A stretch of 64,000 nucleotides of DNA from Haemophilus sp. CCUG 60358 (GCF_001679485.1 NZ_LZOZ01000019.1:62001-126000), one strand, 5' to 3'; counted from the first letter of the stretch, positions 50,103-62,475 are shown. Numbers and translations are program-made. The notes: generated from the letters alone by a model not told the origin.

Positions 50103-50351
50103 ATGAAAATCCATCTTATTCAGCGCCAAATCACCTTAGATTTTGATAACCAAACTTCCCTGCTTAACTTTTTAGAACAACATCAAATTCACCATGAATA
50201 TCAATGTCGTTCAGGTTATTGTGGTTCTTGCCGCGTGAAGATCAAAAAAGGCAAGGTTTCCTACGCTGAAGCGCCCCTTGCCTTTATTCAACCCGATGAG
50301 ATTCTACTGTGTTGTTGTCGGGTGGAAAGTGATTTGGAAATAGAACTATAA
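50103..50351 (+). CDS. yfaE: 2Fe-2S ferredoxin YfaE
   Basis: 82 residues. Cysteines C35-X4-C40-X2-C43 and a C70-C71-C72 cluster bind a plant-type 2Fe-2S centre (HEYQCRSGYCGSCRVK). YfaE maintains the diferric-tyrosyl cofactor of class Ia ribonucleotide reductase; in E. coli it is next to nrdAB, while here it stands alone, 61 codons from no other RNR gene in view. Confidence 0.93.
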   Translation: MKIHLIQRQITLDFDNQTSLLNFLEQHQIHHEYQCRSGYCGSCRVKIKKGKVSYAEAPLAFIQPDEILLCCCRVESDLEIEL

Positions 50352-50426
50352 GATGTAAATTTTATATAGCTAAAAATTTTACTAATTGTAATAGTATAAG
50401 TTCAAAAGCTCTCATGCGCTTGTTTC

Positions 50427-50630
50427 TTATTTTGTTTTCTCACCTACAAGAAAATATCCACAAAAGTAGATAATAAATAAAGCTCCCCATATTCTAAAAG
50501 AAAGAATCAAGTAATCTTTATTGGTAAATAATTCAAATTAATCTATTTCACCAGTAGAAAAGAACCTGTCTATAAAGACTATTAATTGCAATCCAAGTAG
50601 CATGAAAAATGAGTTTCTAAATGCAACCAT
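50427..50630 (-). pseudogene. Broken small membrane protein gene, paralogue of its neighbour
   Basis: The minus frame from the ATG at 50630 reads MVAFRNSFFMLLGLQLIV..., stops at a TAA (50538-50540) after 30 codons, then continues in the same frame through LILSFRIWGALFIIYFCGYF to GEKTK and a stop at 50427. The part after the stop aligns with residues 36-67 of the neighbouring 85-residue protein (FVVWGAFLFFSALLISYY...GEDKK). One nonsense codon is therefore the only visible lesion. Confidence 0.6.
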
Positions 50631-50641
50631 TATATATTTCA

Positions 50642-50899
50642 TTATTTTCCTTTCTTTCGTTTCTTCTTTTTAGTTCTAGTTTTTTTGACATCATCTTTTT
50701 TATCTTCCCCATAAATGAGAGGTGAGTAATAAGAAATTAGAAGAGCCGAAAAAAACAAAAAAGCCCCCCACACCACAAAATAATGAAAAAATTTTTCTGT
50801 ACTAAATTCAATTTTCCCACTAAGTAAAAGAGTCAAATAAATCATGATAGTGGACAAAATAGAAGCAATAGCTATTCTAATAATTTTATTTATTGTCAT
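50642..50899 (-). CDS. Small two-TM protein with a lysine-rich tail
   Basis: 85 residues: hydrophobic segments at about 7-28 and 38-61, then a very basic tail (DDVKKTRTKKKKRKKGK). Predicted inner-membrane protein with cytoplasmic C-terminus. No family recognised. AT-rich compared with its neighbours, 11 bp upstream of the broken paralogue, suggesting tandem duplication. It separates yfaE from dapB. Confidence 0.7.
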   Translation of the reverse strand: MTINKIIRIAIASILSTIMIYLTLLLSGKIEFSTEKFFHYFVVWGAFLFFSALLISYYSPLIYGEDKKDDVKKTRTKKKKRKKGK

Positions 50900-51037
50900 T
50901 ATTTATCTCTATTTTAATTTATCTGATGTACTAAGCTTAGGGGGAAGGGATACTTCCATACACAAATAAAAACATAACGATCTACACAAAATGAATAGAT
51001 CGTTATTTGATCGGCGAATTTTAAAATTAAGTCTACT

Positions 51038-52487
<1,450 letters not shown>

Positions 52488-52494
<7 letters not shown>

Positions 52495-52982
52495 GGTAAG
52501 CCTACAATGCGTAATATCACGATCACGATAACAGCATAGATTGCCGCTAAAACGTCATCCACCATAATCCCAAAACCACTTTCCAGTTTTTGGTCAAAAT
52601 AACGAATAGGATAAGGTTTTAAAATATCGAAGAAACGGAACAGCACAAAGGCAATCGCGATCCAAGGTAAAGATAAAGTTGGAATTGCAGCTAGCACAAT
52701 AAATACCCCAACAAATTCATCCCAAACAATAGATCCGTGATCATGAACGCCCATATCATCTGCGGTTTTTTGACATAGATAACAGCCAAGCGCAAAGCAA
52801 AGCGCGGTCAAAATTAAGAAGATTTTTAGTCCAAGGCAAGCTAATAATGCCGAACCTAAAATCGTTCCAGCTAAACTTCCCCATGTACCCGGTGCTGGAC
52901 GAATTAATCCGGAACCAAAACCTAATGCAAGTAAATGCACTGGATTTTTTAAGCTGACTCTATCAAGTGGTGAACTATTCAT
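52488..52982 (-). CDS. pgpA: Phosphatidylglycerophosphatase A
   Basis: 164 residues. NPVHLLALGFGSGLIRPAPGTWGSLAGTILG and DDMGVHDHGSIVWDEFVGVF carry the conserved acidic residues of PgpA, and FDILKPYPIRYFD follows. Dephosphorylates PGP to phosphatidylglycerol in the inner membrane. Overlaps thiL by 1 bp. Confidence 0.96.
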
Positions 52983-53962
52983 TATTTATCCTTAAAATGA
53001 TCGAAACCAGACGGCGCTTGATAATTGATTACTTGCCCATCTTTTAAAAAAGTAATCTGATTGCTATTTTGCGGAACAATTTTTCCGATACAGGTACAAG
53101 GTACATTCAACGATTGAGATAACTTCTCAATCTCAGATTTTTTATTTGCTGGAACCGTAAAGCAAAGCTCATAATCTTCCCCGCCACTTAATGCAAACGC
53201 TTCTGCTTTTTCTAAGCGATATGTTTTTTTGAATGATGTGGATAAAGGCAAGGAAGATAACTCAATCTCCGCAGAACATTGGCTTCTCGTTAAAATATGT
53301 CCTAAATCAGCGACAAGACCATCTGAAATATCAATGCATGAATGTGCTACATCCACTAAGGCTTGACCTAATTCAACGCGTGGCGTCGGGTGAAAATGGC
53401 GTTTTACTAAAAATTTAGTATCAAAATCGACCGCACTTTTACCCTGTAAGATCCAATTTAAACCCGCCGCGCTATCACCTAACGTGCCCGATACATAAAT
53501 TAAATCTCCAACCTTCGCGTTATGTCGGAATAAAGCCTTTCCTTTTGGTACGAAACCTTGTGCCGTAATGGTTACAGAAAGTGGGCCTTTCGTTGTATCG
53601 CCACCAATTAACGTCACATCAAATTGATTTAATGTATCAAACAGACTTTGACTAAATTGACTTAGCCAGTTTTCATCAACTTCAGGTAATGTCAGTGCAA
53701 GCGAAATCCAAGCAGGTTTCGCTCCCATGGCAGCTAAATCACTTAGATTTGTCGCGATAGCTTTATAGGCTAAATCTTGGGGAGAAATAGAAGATAAAAA
53801 ATGCGTTCCTTCGACCATTGTATCGGTGGTAATGGCAAGCTGATAGCCTTCTGGAATATGAGTGATCGCACAATCATCCCCAATACTAAAATCAACAAAG
53901 TGTTGATTGCCTTTTTGTATTGAGAAATATCGTCCTATAAGATCAAATTCACCCGTACTCAT
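52982..53962 (-). CDS. thiL: Thiamine-monophosphate kinase ThiL
   Basis: 326 residues, PurM/ThiL fold. FSIGDDCAI and ITTDTMVEGTHFL (metal-binding Asp), NLSDLAAMGAKP, IGGDTTKG, VSGTLGDSAAGL, DISDGLVADLGHI and LSGGEDYELCF are all present. Forms thiamine pyrophosphate. 57 bp after nusB, a gap containing a hairpin. Confidence 0.97.
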   Translation of the reverse strand: MSTGEFDLIGRYFSIQKGNQHFVDFSIGDDCAITHIPEGYQLAITTDTMVEGTHFLSSISPQDLAYKAIATNLSDLAAMGAKPAWISLALTLPEVDENWLSQFSQSLFDTLNQFDVTLIGGDTTKGPLSVTITAQGFVPKGKALFRHNAKVGDLIYVSGTLGDSAAGLNWILQGKSAVDFDTKFLVKRHFHPTPRVELGQALVDVAHSCIDISDGLVADLGHILTRSQCSAEIELSSLPLSTSFKKTYRLEKAEAFALSGGEDYELCFTVPANKKSEIEKLSQSLNVPCTCIGKIVPQNSNQITFLKDGQVINYQAPSGFDHFKDK

Positions 53963-53975
53963 TTTATCTGCGCAC

Positions 53976-54007
53976 CAAAAAACAAAGGGCAGACATTTGT
54001 CTACCCT
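53976..54007 (-). terminator. Attenuator-like hairpin between nusB and thiL
   Basis: On the minus strand AGGGTAGAC-AAAT-GTCTGCCCT (one T/G mismatch pair) followed by TTTGTTTTTT. Confidence 0.6.
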
Positions 54008-54019
54008 ACATTTGAATAA

Positions 54020-54457
54020 TTATTTGCGACCTAATGCAGGGGCGACTTTATCCAATACACCATTAATGTATTTATGGCTTTCATCTGCACCAAACACTTT
54101 CGCCACTTCAATTGCCTCATTAATCGCCACTTTATACGGTACATCTGGCTCAAATTGAAGTTCATAAACCGCTAAACGTAAAATCGCTTTTTCAATCGGA
54201 TCTAATTCATCCAACGTGCGATCTAAATAATGACTCATTGAAAAATCAACAGCGTCTACATTCGCAACAGTTTGACGGAAAAGGCGGCTAAAATAAGGTT
54301 TATCCACACCTTTTAAATCTTGATCCACCACAAAAGTGAGTTCCACTTGTTCTGGTGCGTTACCAGAGAGCGCCCAAGAATATAATGCTTGGACTGCACA
54401 TTCTCTCGCTCTACGACGTGGCGATACTTTTTTTACATGTTCTTTTTTCTCTGTCAT
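54020..54457 (-). CDS. nusB: Transcription antitermination factor NusB
   Basis: 145 residues. [19 protein letters not shown] and [58 protein letters not shown]. Binds boxA RNA with NusE for rRNA antitermination. 5 bp after ribH. Confidence 0.97.
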   Translation of the reverse strand: MTEKKEHVKKVSPRRRARECAVQALYSWALSGNAPEQVELTFVVDQDLKGVDKPYFSRLFRQTVANVDAVDFSMSHYLDRTLDELDPIEKAILRLAVYELQFEPDVPYKVAINEAIEVAKVFGADESHKYINGVLDKVAPALGRK

Positions 54458-54462
54458 TGGAA

Positions 54463-54936
54463 TTATGCCGCATCAATTTGTTGTAAAAGGTTCACCATTT
54501 CAAGTGCAGTTAATGCTGCTTCTGCACCTTTATTACCCGCTTTAGTACCTGCACGCTCGATAGCTTGTTCAATGTTTTCAGTCGTTAAAACACCAAATGC
54601 CACTGGAATTTCAGCTTGCATTGCTACTTGACCTAAACCGCTGCTTGCTTCGCCAGCTACATATTCAAAGTGAGCGGTACCACCACGGATTACTGTACCT
54701 AGTGCGACGATTGCATCAAATTTTTTGCTTTCAGCTAAACGACGTGCTACTAATGGAAGTTCATACGCACCTGGTGCACGAACGATTGTGATATTCTCAT
54801 CTTTCACTTGGCCGATACGTTTTAATGCATCTACCGCACCTTCTAATAAACTTTCATTAATAAAACTGTTAAAACGAGCAATCACCACTGCGATTTTAGC
54901 ATTTGGTGCAGCTACCGCACCTTCTAAAACTTTCAT
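54463..54936 (-). CDS. ribH: 6,7-dimethyl-8-ribityllumazine synthase RibH
   Basis: 157 residues. [28 protein letters not shown] and [20 protein letters not shown] with catalytic His89. Penultimate step of riboflavin synthesis. First gene of ribH-nusB-thiL-pgpA-lysE-type, a combination conserved in the gamma-proteobacteria. No FMN riboswitch upstream. Confidence 0.97.
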   Translation of the reverse strand: MKVLEGAVAAPNAKIAVVIARFNSFINESLLEGAVDALKRIGQVKDENITIVRAPGAYELPLVARRLAESKKFDAIVALGTVIRGGTAHFEYVAGEASSGLGQVAMQAEIPVAFGVLTTENIEQAIERAGTKAGNKGAEAALTALEMVNLLQQIDAA

Positions 54937-54992
54937 ACTTTTTCCTAATCTGAATGAACAATAAATTTGACGGTGGATTTTAGCATAAAAAG

Positions 54993-55022
54993 AAACCCTG
55001 TGGAAATAATCCGACAGGGTTT
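54993..55022 (-). terminator. Terminator of glgP
   Basis: AAACCCTGT / ACAGGGTTT stem with TTTCTTTTT after it on the minus strand, 20 bp after the glgP stop. Confidence 0.88.
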
Positions 55023-55041
55023 TCTATGAGTGGAAAAGAAC

Positions 55042-57507
55042 TTACTTCTCGAGTTTTAACGGTTCAATTTTCCAGATATTTTTCGCATATTCAAGAATCG
55101 TACGGTCTGATGAGAAGAAGCCCATATTCACCATATTTTGAATGGTACTTGCTATCCATACATCACGATCTTGATATTTTTTATCTACCGCTTTTTGCGC
55201 TTCCACATAACTGCGGAAATCAGCAAAGGATTGATAATAATCGTGGTATTGTAAACCTTGAATTAGAGAATGATAACGGTTTGGTTCTTCTGGTGAGAAA
55301 TCACCACGAATGATTTGATCAATGACTTCTCGTAACTGCTCGTCATTTTGATAATAATCAAACGGATGATAACCTTCGCGACGTAAGGCTTCAACCTGTT
55401 CAACCGTATTACCAAAGATAAAGATATGATCCTTACCAACGTTATCTAAAATCTCAACGTTCGCACCATCAAGTGTACCCAATGTTAACGCACCATTTAA
55501 GGCAAATTTCATGTTACTGGTACCTGATGCTTCTGTTCCTGCAAGAGAGATTTGCTCAGAAATATCTGCTGCTGGAATGATTAATTGTGCAAGACTTACG
55601 CTGTAGTTCGGGATAAATACGACTTTTAAACGACCTTTTAAGCGCTCATCGTTATTGATGACATTCGCTACATCGTTAATTAAACGAATGGTTTGTTTTG
55701 CCGCATAGTAAGCCGAAGCCGCTTTACCCGCTAAAATAAATACGCGAGGCTGCCAATCTTTTTCTGGGTGAGCCAACATTTCGTTGTAACGAGCAATAAT
55801 GTGTAACACATTAAGCATTTGACGTTTGTATTCGTGAATACGTTTTACTTGTACGTCAAATAATGCGTGTGGATCTAAATCGATGTTAAGTGTTTTCTTC
55901 ACATATTGTGCTAATTTCACTTTGTTATCGTATTTGATATCTGCGACAGCACGCTTAAATTCACCTTTATCTGCAAACGCTTTAAGTTTTTCAATTTGGC
56001 TTAAATCGCAACGCCATTCAGAACCAATGTATTGATCAAATAAAGCCGCTAATTTCGGGTTCGCTACTGCAAGCCAACGACGCGGTGTCACACCGTTTGT
56101 TACGTTGGTAAAACGTTCTGGATAGATACGCGCAAAATCAGCAAAGGTTGATGTCATCATAAGATCTGAATGAATTGCCGCAACACCGTTCACTTTATGT
56201 GAACCGACAACAGACAACCATCCCATGCGCACTTTACGTTGATATCCTTCTTCGATAAGTGAAACGCGACGGATAAAGTCCATATCAGTTGTGACATACG
56301 TTTTCACATATTCAAGGAAATGATCATTAATTTCAAAAATCATTTGTAGGTGACGAGGTAAGATTTTTGCCATCATTTCTACCGGCCAGGTTTCTAATGC
56401 TTCTGACATTAAAGTATGGCAAGTATAAGAGAAGATACGACGAGTCACATCCCAAGCGTTTTGCCATGAGTAACCGTGTAAATCGATTAAAATACGCATC
56501 AACTCAGGGATGGCTAATGCTGGATGGGTATCATTCAAGTGAATCGCGACTTTATCAGCAAGATTATCCAATGTACCATGGGTTCTTAAATGACGACGGA
56601 GAATATCTTGCAAAGATGCAGATACCAAGAAGTACTCTTGACGTAAACGTAATTCACGACCATTCCAGGTAGAATCATCCGGATAAAGTACGCGCGAAAG
56701 GTTTTGGTTAGCTGAACGCGTTGCCACCGCCGCTAAGTGATCACCACGGTTAAACTCGGCTAAATCAAACACCTCACCACCATGAGCAGACCATAAACGT
56801 AAGGTTGATGCCGAGTCATTTTTATAACCAGGGATCATTTGGTCGTATGCAAGTGCGGTCACTTTTTCAGCTGGATTCCAAATACATTTTTTATCTTCAA
56901 AATAAATATGACCACCAAAATCAATACTGAAACGTTTTGATGGACGCATAAATTCCCAAGGGGCACCTTTTTCCAGCCAATCATCCGGGCGTTCAACTTG
57001 TTGACCATTTTCAATTTTTTGACGGAACATACCGTATTCATAACGAATACCATAACCCATCGCTGGAATTGCTAATGTTGCCAGTGAGTCCATAAAGCAA
57101 GCAGCAAGGCGACCTAAACCACCGTTACCTAAACCTGGATCCACTTCTTTTTCAATAATCTCTTCCAAATCAACATTTAATTCAGCCAGAGCTTTTTCTG
57201 CCACATCATAAACGCCTTCTGCGATCATCGCATTAGAAAGTGTACGGCCAATTAAGAATTCCATAGAAAGGTAATAAACACGACGCGTTTCTTCTGCACG
57301 AGATTGACGAGCGGTGGTAATCCAGCCTTCAGTTACTAAATCACGCACTGCATGAAGTGTCGCATTTAGCCAGTCGCGTTGACTCGCCTCTTTTGGTGAA
57401 CGACCAATTAAAAAAATTAATTTATAAACAATTGCTTTTTTCACGCCTTCAACATCAAGACTTGGTCGATTGTAGAGAAATGGCGAATCAAAATTGTCCA
57501 TGATCAT
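55042..57507 (-). CDS. glgP: Glycogen phosphorylase
   Basis: 821 residues from the ATG at 57507 (an alternative ATG is two codons in). Releases glucose-1-phosphate from glycogen. PLP Lys lies in [47 protein letters not shown] and [11 protein letters not shown] are glucan-phosphorylase signatures. The family length is about 815-830. Last gene of glgBXCAP, 114 bp after glgA with a hairpin in the gap. Confidence 0.96.
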   Translation of the reverse strand: MIMDNFDSPFLYNRPSLDVEGVKKAIVYKLIFLIGRSPKEASQRDWLNATLHAVRDLVTEGWITTARQSRAEETRRVYYLSMEFLIGRTLSNAMIAEGVYDVAEKALAELNVDLEEIIEKEVDPGLGNGGLGRLAACFMDSLATLAIPAMGYGIRYEYGMFRQKIENGQQVERPDDWLEKGAPWEFMRPSKRFSIDFGGHIYFEDKKCIWNPAEKVTALAYDQMIPGYKNDSASTLRLWSAHGGEVFDLAEFNRGDHLAAVATRSANQNLSRVLYPDDSTWNGRELRLRQEYFLVSASLQDILRRHLRTHGTLDNLADKVAIHLNDTHPALAIPELMRILIDLHGYSWQNAWDVTRRIFSYTCHTLMSEALETWPVEMMAKILPRHLQMIFEINDHFLEYVKTYVTTDMDFIRRVSLIEEGYQRKVRMGWLSVVGSHKVNGVAAIHSDLMMTSTFADFARIYPERFTNVTNGVTPRRWLAVANPKLAALFDQYIGSEWRCDLSQIEKLKAFADKGEFKRAVADIKYDNKVKLAQYVKKTLNIDLDPHALFDVQVKRIHEYKRQMLNVLHIIARYNEMLAHPEKDWQPRVFILAGKAASAYYAAKQTIRLINDVANVINNDERLKGRLKVVFIPNYSVSLAQLIIPAADISEQISLAGTEASGTSNMKFALNGALTLGTLDGANVEILDNVGKDHIFIFGNTVEQVEALRREGYHPFDYYQNDEQLREVIDQIIRGDFSPEEPNRYHSLIQGLQYHDYYQSFADFRSYVEAQKAVDKKYQDRDVWIASTIQNMVNMGFFSSDRTILEYAKNIWKIEPLKLEK

Positions 57508-57576
57508 AGAAAGTAAAACCTCAATAAAAAAATCGCGCAAATTTTAAGCTTTTTTACGAAAAAAACAACAAAAATC

Positions 57577-57606
57577 CCCCTTCAAAGGCGATTATTTTGA
57601 AGAGGG
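57577..57606 (-). terminator. Terminator-like hairpin between glgA and glgP
   Basis: CCCTTCAAA / TTTGAAG(A)GGG hairpin, with T-rich DNA after it on the minus strand. It may reduce glgP readthrough. Confidence 0.65.
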
Positions 57607-57621
57607 AGTCAATCCATTGAA

Positions 57622-59061
57622 TTATGAATTTAAAATGCCTAAATAGAGCTGCTCATATTGAGTGGCCGCATTTTCCCAACTAAAGTCCTGCGCCATGGCA
57701 TTATTACGCACCATCGCCCAAACACGTTGTTTTTGCCACAAAGCAAAGGCATGCTGGATAGCACTTCGTAAATCATCTGCTTCGGCTTTCTGGAATACAA
57801 AGCCCGTTGCGGTGCGCGCTTTAATGGTTTCGCTTGTACTGTTGGTCACTGTATCAGCTAATCCTCCCGTCGCACGAACAAGCGGCAATGTACCATATTG
57901 CAACCCATATAATTGAGTTAATCCACAAGGTTCAAAACGGCTTGGAACTAAAATCACATCACCACCGGCAACCATTAAATGTGAAAGCGCTTCATCATAA
58001 CCAATTTTTACTGCGATATTTTCTGGATAACGTTGTGCTAATTGGCAAATCCCCTCTTCCAAATGTTTTGCACCTGAACCGAGAATCGCTAATTGACCAC
58101 CTTGTTTCACAATTTCATCCGCTGTCGCAATCAGTAAATCCACGCCTTTCTGTTCTGTTAAGCGAGTCACCATCACAAATAAGAGTGCATCTGGCTGTTG
58201 TGGTAAATTGAAATAAGCTTGTAAATCGGCTTTATTTTTCTTCTTACCTGCGATAGATTTCAATTTGTAGTGATGCTGAATATACGCATCACAACTTGGA
58301 TGCCAAATTTTTTGATCTACGCCATTTAAAATTCCCACCAACTTACCTGACTCACATAAGCCCCTTAGTAAGCCTTGCAAGCCATAAGCAAAGTCCGGTG
58401 TGGTAATTTCTTTCGCGTAAGTAGGACTCACTGCTGTTACCATATCAGAATAATAGAGACCAGCTTTCAAATAGGAAATTTGACCAAATAACTCTAAACC
58501 ATCAACATGGAACATCCCTTCTGGCAATCCAATTTCATGTAAATGGCGATGAGCAAATTGTCCTTGATAAGCCAGATTATGAATCGTAAATACCGATTTT
58601 GCTGGACGACCTTTATTGAAGAGATAAGCTGCGGCTAAGCCCGCATGCCAATCATGGGCGTGAACCACTTCAGCTCGCCACCAACTATCTAAGCCTGTCG
58701 CAAGCTCTGCCCCCACCCAGCCTAATAACGCAAAACGCTTATAGTTATCGGCATAATCATTGTAATCTGTATCATGATAAGGATTTCCTTCTCGCCAATA
58801 GAGATGTGGCGCATCAATCAGATAAATCCCTACGCCATTGTATTCACCATAACGTAACACAATGTGACCAGCAAAATTATCAAATTCTGTCACGACATGC
58901 GTGTTCTCAATACCCGCAGAAATTTTTGGATAAGCCGGCAATAAAATACGCGTATCAATACCAATTTCTTTTTGTGCAAAAGGTAACGCCCCTAAAACAT
59001 CGGCAAGTCCACCGGTTTTAAGTAAGGGATACAGCTCCGAGCAAACATGTAAAACTCTCAT
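57622..59061 (-). CDS. glgA: Glycogen synthase
   Basis: 479 residues, GT5. N-terminal ADP-glucose site KTGGLADV (15-22), HAHDWHAGLAAAYL, and C-terminal VPSRFEPCGLTQLYGLQYGTLPLVRATGGLADTV. Adds ADP-glucose to glycogen. 90 bp after glgC with an intervening hairpin. Confidence 0.97.
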   Translation of the reverse strand: MRVLHVCSELYPLLKTGGLADVLGALPFAQKEIGIDTRILLPAYPKISAGIENTHVVTEFDNFAGHIVLRYGEYNGVGIYLIDAPHLYWREGNPYHDTDYNDYADNYKRFALLGWVGAELATGLDSWWRAEVVHAHDWHAGLAAAYLFNKGRPAKSVFTIHNLAYQGQFAHRHLHEIGLPEGMFHVDGLELFGQISYLKAGLYYSDMVTAVSPTYAKEITTPDFAYGLQGLLRGLCESGKLVGILNGVDQKIWHPSCDAYIQHHYKLKSIAGKKKNKADLQAYFNLPQQPDALLFVMVTRLTEQKGVDLLIATADEIVKQGGQLAILGSGAKHLEEGICQLAQRYPENIAVKIGYDEALSHLMVAGGDVILVPSRFEPCGLTQLYGLQYGTLPLVRATGGLADTVTNSTSETIKARTATGFVFQKAEADDLRSAIQHAFALWQKQRVWAMVRNNAMAQDFSWENAATQYEQLYLGILNS

Positions 59062-59082
59062 AATTTTCCTTTTATACTTAAA

Positions 59083-59116
59083 ATTGTGCTGTCATTGATA
59101 ACAGCACAATCTTTTT
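59083..59116. terminator. Hairpin between glgC and glgA
   Basis: ATTGTGCTGT / ACAGCACAAT, 10-bp perfect stem. The better T-run is on the plus side, so it may be an mRNA stability or processing hairpin within the operon rather than a terminator. Confidence 0.5.
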
Positions 59117-59151
59117 AGTTCACTTAAAATACCGTCAAAATTGACCGCACT

Positions 59152-60450
59152 TTAATCCAAATGTTCTTCATTAGTAACTTCTTCGCCTTGCAATTTTTTC
59201 AACATGGCTGATGTAACAAGTACAACCTTACCAGTAGAACTCACGCGGAAACGTTTACTATCTAGGGCTTTATCCACACCGATTTCCATACCATCTGGAA
59301 TAATGCAATGGCGATCAATAATACAGTCTTTCAATGTACAATTTTTACCAATTTGTACTTGTGGTAACACAACACAGTGATCCACAGAAGAGTCTTCATC
59401 AATTTTGACTCTATCAAACAACACTGAATTACTAATAGATGCATCTGTAATCACACAGCCACCACCGATAAGCGAGTTATCTACCGGTTTGACATTCGCT
59501 TTTTTATAGAAGAATTTAGATGGATAAGCCTGCACTGGATTACCACGAATTGGCCAGCTTTGATCATAAATATCTAATTGTGGATGCTCTGAAACTAAAT
59601 CGATATTCGCTTGCCAGAAACTATCGAGTGTACCCACATCACGCCAGTAAATTTCACCTTCAGTGTTTCGGCCCATACAAGAACGGCTGAATGGATGCGC
59701 ATAAAGCACGCCTTCTTCCAAGCATTTTGGCAAAACATCTTTACCAAAGTCATGAGATGTGCAAGGGGTATTCACTTCTCTATCAAGCATTTTATAGAGA
59801 TACTCAGCATCAAACACGTAGATCCCCATAGAGGCTAGCGACGTATCTGGTTTACCCACCATGGCAGGTGGATCTTTTGGTTTTTCAACGAAGGCTTTCA
59901 CTTTAAGGTTTTCGTTTACTGCCATGACACCAAATTCACTCGCTTCAGAACGTGGTACTTCAATACAGCCTACTGTACATTTTGCTCCACTTCTCACGTG
60001 ATCCATCAACATAACACTGTAATCTTGTTTATAAATATGGTCGCCGGCAAGAATCAAAATGTATTTTGGACGATAGTGATTACGGATAATCGCCATATTT
60101 TGATACACCGCATCCGCTGTACCACGGTACCACGTAGAATCATCAATTTGTTGACGGGCAGGTAACATATCAACGAATTCACCACGCTCTTGCGGTAAGA
60201 ATGACCAACCTGTTTGTAAATGGCGTAATAAAGAGTGAGCGGCATACTGGGTTACAACACCGATACGATTCAGGCCTGAGTTAATACAGTTGGAAAGCGC
60301 AAAATCAATAATGCGACGATTACCACCAAAATATAACGCAGGTTTAGCACGTTTATCGGTTAATTCATGTAAACGGGAACCACGACCACCAGCCAAAATA
60401 AGCACTAAAGTATCTTTAACTAATTCATATTTATTAAGATCACTTTTCAT
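59152..60450 (-). CDS. glgC: Glucose-1-phosphate adenylyltransferase
   Basis: 432 residues. LVLILAGGRGSRLHELTDKRAKPALYFGG (nucleotidyltransferase), GTADAVYQNM, FVEKPKDP, and a left-handed beta-helix C-terminus (SLIGGGCVITDASISNSVLF). Makes ADP-glucose. Start at the ATG at 60450 (GGAG upstream); the longer frame lies inside glgX. Overlaps glgX by 11 bp. Confidence 0.96.
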   Translation of the reverse strand: MKSDLNKYELVKDTLVLILAGGRGSRLHELTDKRAKPALYFGGNRRIIDFALSNCINSGLNRIGVVTQYAAHSLLRHLQTGWSFLPQERGEFVDMLPARQQIDDSTWYRGTADAVYQNMAIIRNHYRPKYILILAGDHIYKQDYSVMLMDHVRSGAKCTVGCIEVPRSEASEFGVMAVNENLKVKAFVEKPKDPPAMVGKPDTSLASMGIYVFDAEYLYKMLDREVNTPCTSHDFGKDVLPKCLEEGVLYAHPFSRSCMGRNTEGEIYWRDVGTLDSFWQANIDLVSEHPQLDIYDQSWPIRGNPVQAYPSKFFYKKANVKPVDNSLIGGGCVITDASISNSVLFDRVKIDEDSSVDHCVVLPQVQIGKNCTLKDCIIDRHCIIPDGMEIGVDKALDSKRFRVSSTGKVVLVTSAMLKKLQGEEVTNEEHLD

Positions 60451-62458
60451 AACAAACTCCATCGTTTTCATCATCCATATGTTCCAACACTTCAAATGCT
60501 ATACCGCTCACATCACATTGTTGAATCACGCTATTTTCAGTTTCGGCAATCTTTTTCCATTTACTCTTTGGCAAATAAAAAGATTGCGGTTCAGTTTTTG
60601 CATTAATTAAGAAAAGATATTTGCCGTCCAACATAACTTGTAGGGCTTTGCTTTCCCGATTATGCCAATCGTCTAGGGTCATCGGGTTTCCCCCAGTATT
60701 CAACCACTCGACATTTTCATCCGACCACCAAGCCTCCTGTTGCAAACTTTGAATTTTTTTTCGTAATGCAATGGTTTGCTTAGTAAAGTCAAATAAGGTT
60801 TGGTTAAAATTCTCCCATTTTAACCACGTAATTTCGTTGTCTTGGCAATAGGCATTATTATTGCCATATTGGCTGTTGCCGAACTCATCCCCAGCAAGCA
60901 GCATGGGTACACCATTTGCCAGTAATAAAGAACCTAACAATCCTTTTTCTGATAAAACACGGTTATTTTCGACCGCACTTTGCCATTCATCAGCTAAATC
61001 CAGTTGAGAACCTTCAATTCCATGATTGTAGCTATAGTTTTCATTGCGTCCGTCACGGTTCTCTTCACCGTTAGCATCATTGTGTTTATGGTTATAGCTC
61101 ACTAAATCTCGTAACGTAAAACCATCATGAGCAGTAATAAAGTTCAAGCTACCATGCGATAAGCGTCCTTCTCGTTTAAAAATATCGCTAGAGCCAGCAA
61201 AACGTTCTGCAAAAGCCCCCACTTCACCACTTTGCCATAACCAAAAACGACACATATCATCACGGAAACGATCATTCCATTGAGAAAAATAGGCTGGGAA
61301 ATAACCAACTTGGTAACCGTAATGGCCTATATCCCAAGGCTCTGCGATTAATTTAATTTTTTGTAGAACCTCATCCTGTTCCATTTCCGCAAACAATTTT
61401 GCATTTGGATTGAAATCAGGTGTTTCACGACCAAGTACCGTGGCTAAATCGAAACGGAAACCATCCACATGACATTCTGTTACCCAGTAACGTAAACAAT
61501 CTAATACCCATTTGCGAGTGACGTCATTAGCAAGATTGAGCATATTGCCGCAACCCGTCCAGTTGAAGTAATCACCATGCTCGTTTTGCCAGTAATAGGT
61601 TTTGTCATCAATACCACGCTGGCAAAATGTCGGAAATGATTTTTCGGATTCAGCCGTATGGTTAAATACGACATCTAAAATCACTTCAATGCCCGCTTGA
61701 TGCAGGGCTTTCACCATGCTCTTAAATTCGTTCAATGGTTGTTTTTGATCCGATGCATAACTTGGTTCTAAAGCAAACATAGCTAATGGGTTATAGCCCC
61801 AATAATTGCGTAATCCTTTTTCTTGTAAATGTGGTTCATCAATGAAGAAATTCACTGGGAGCAATTCAAGGCTGGTAATACACAATGATTTAAAGTACGC
61901 AATATTTTCAGGATGTGCTAAAGCCGCATAAGTGCCCCGAATATTTTCTGGAATACGAGAATTTAATTGGCTAAATCCTTTAACATTTAATTCATACACA
62001 ATGGTTTGAGCCCAAGGAATAGACGGCTTGCAATCCCCAGACCAATCAAAATGCTCATCCACAATGCGACCTTTAGGTGCAACGGCGGCATTATCTCGTT
62101 CATCATTTAACAAGAAAATTGAACGGGCTTCTGATGAACTTAAATCCGGTTTATGAGTGACCGCTTTCGCATAAGGATCAAGCATTAACTTTTGCGGGTT
62201 GGCTAAAGTGCGGTCATTTTTGCCTGTAATTCTGAACGCATACTCATCATTTAACTCAACGCCTTCAATTGCCACATGCCAAATATCATCGGTTCTGCTC
62301 ATGGCAAAACGGCTTTCTTTACCATCACGGGACAAGCAAAGTTCAACAGCATCAGCCACACTAGAAAACAGCGCAAAATTCGAAATTTTTAGGCCGTTTT
62401 CCAGCGTTTGAGAATATCCCATTGGGGAAGATTTGCCATTGTTATAAATACTAAACAT
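60440..62458 (-). CDS. glgX: Glycogen debranching enzyme GlgX
   Basis: 672 residues, GH13. N-terminal CBM48-like domain, then VILDVVFNHT, DGFRFDLATVLGRE (nucleophile Asp), KLIAEPWDIG (acid/base Glu) and FITAHDGFTLRDLV. Hydrolyses alpha-1,6 branches of limit dextrin made by GlgP. 17 bp after glgB. Confidence 0.96.
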   Translation of the reverse strand: MFSIYNNGKSSPMGYSQTLENGLKISNFALFSSVADAVELCLSRDGKESRFAMSRTDDIWHVAIEGVELNDEYAFRITGKNDRTLANPQKLMLDPYAKAVTHKPDLSSSEARSIFLLNDERDNAAVAPKGRIVDEHFDWSGDCKPSIPWAQTIVYELNVKGFSQLNSRIPENIRGTYAALAHPENIAYFKSLCITSLELLPVNFFIDEPHLQEKGLRNYWGYNPLAMFALEPSYASDQKQPLNEFKSMVKALHQAGIEVILDVVFNHTAESEKSFPTFCQRGIDDKTYYWQNEHGDYFNWTGCGNMLNLANDVTRKWVLDCLRYWVTECHVDGFRFDLATVLGRETPDFNPNAKLFAEMEQDEVLQKIKLIAEPWDIGHYGYQVGYFPAYFSQWNDRFRDDMCRFWLWQSGEVGAFAERFAGSSDIFKREGRLSHGSLNFITAHDGFTLRDLVSYNHKHNDANGEENRDGRNENYSYNHGIEGSQLDLADEWQSAVENNRVLSEKGLLGSLLLANGVPMLLAGDEFGNSQYGNNNAYCQDNEITWLKWENFNQTLFDFTKQTIALRKKIQSLQQEAWWSDENVEWLNTGGNPMTLDDWHNRESKALQVMLDGKYLFLINAKTEPQSFYLPKSKWKKIAETENSVIQQCDVSGIAFEVLEHMDDENDGVCYEK

Positions 62459-62475
62459 TGTGTTTTTCGCTATTG

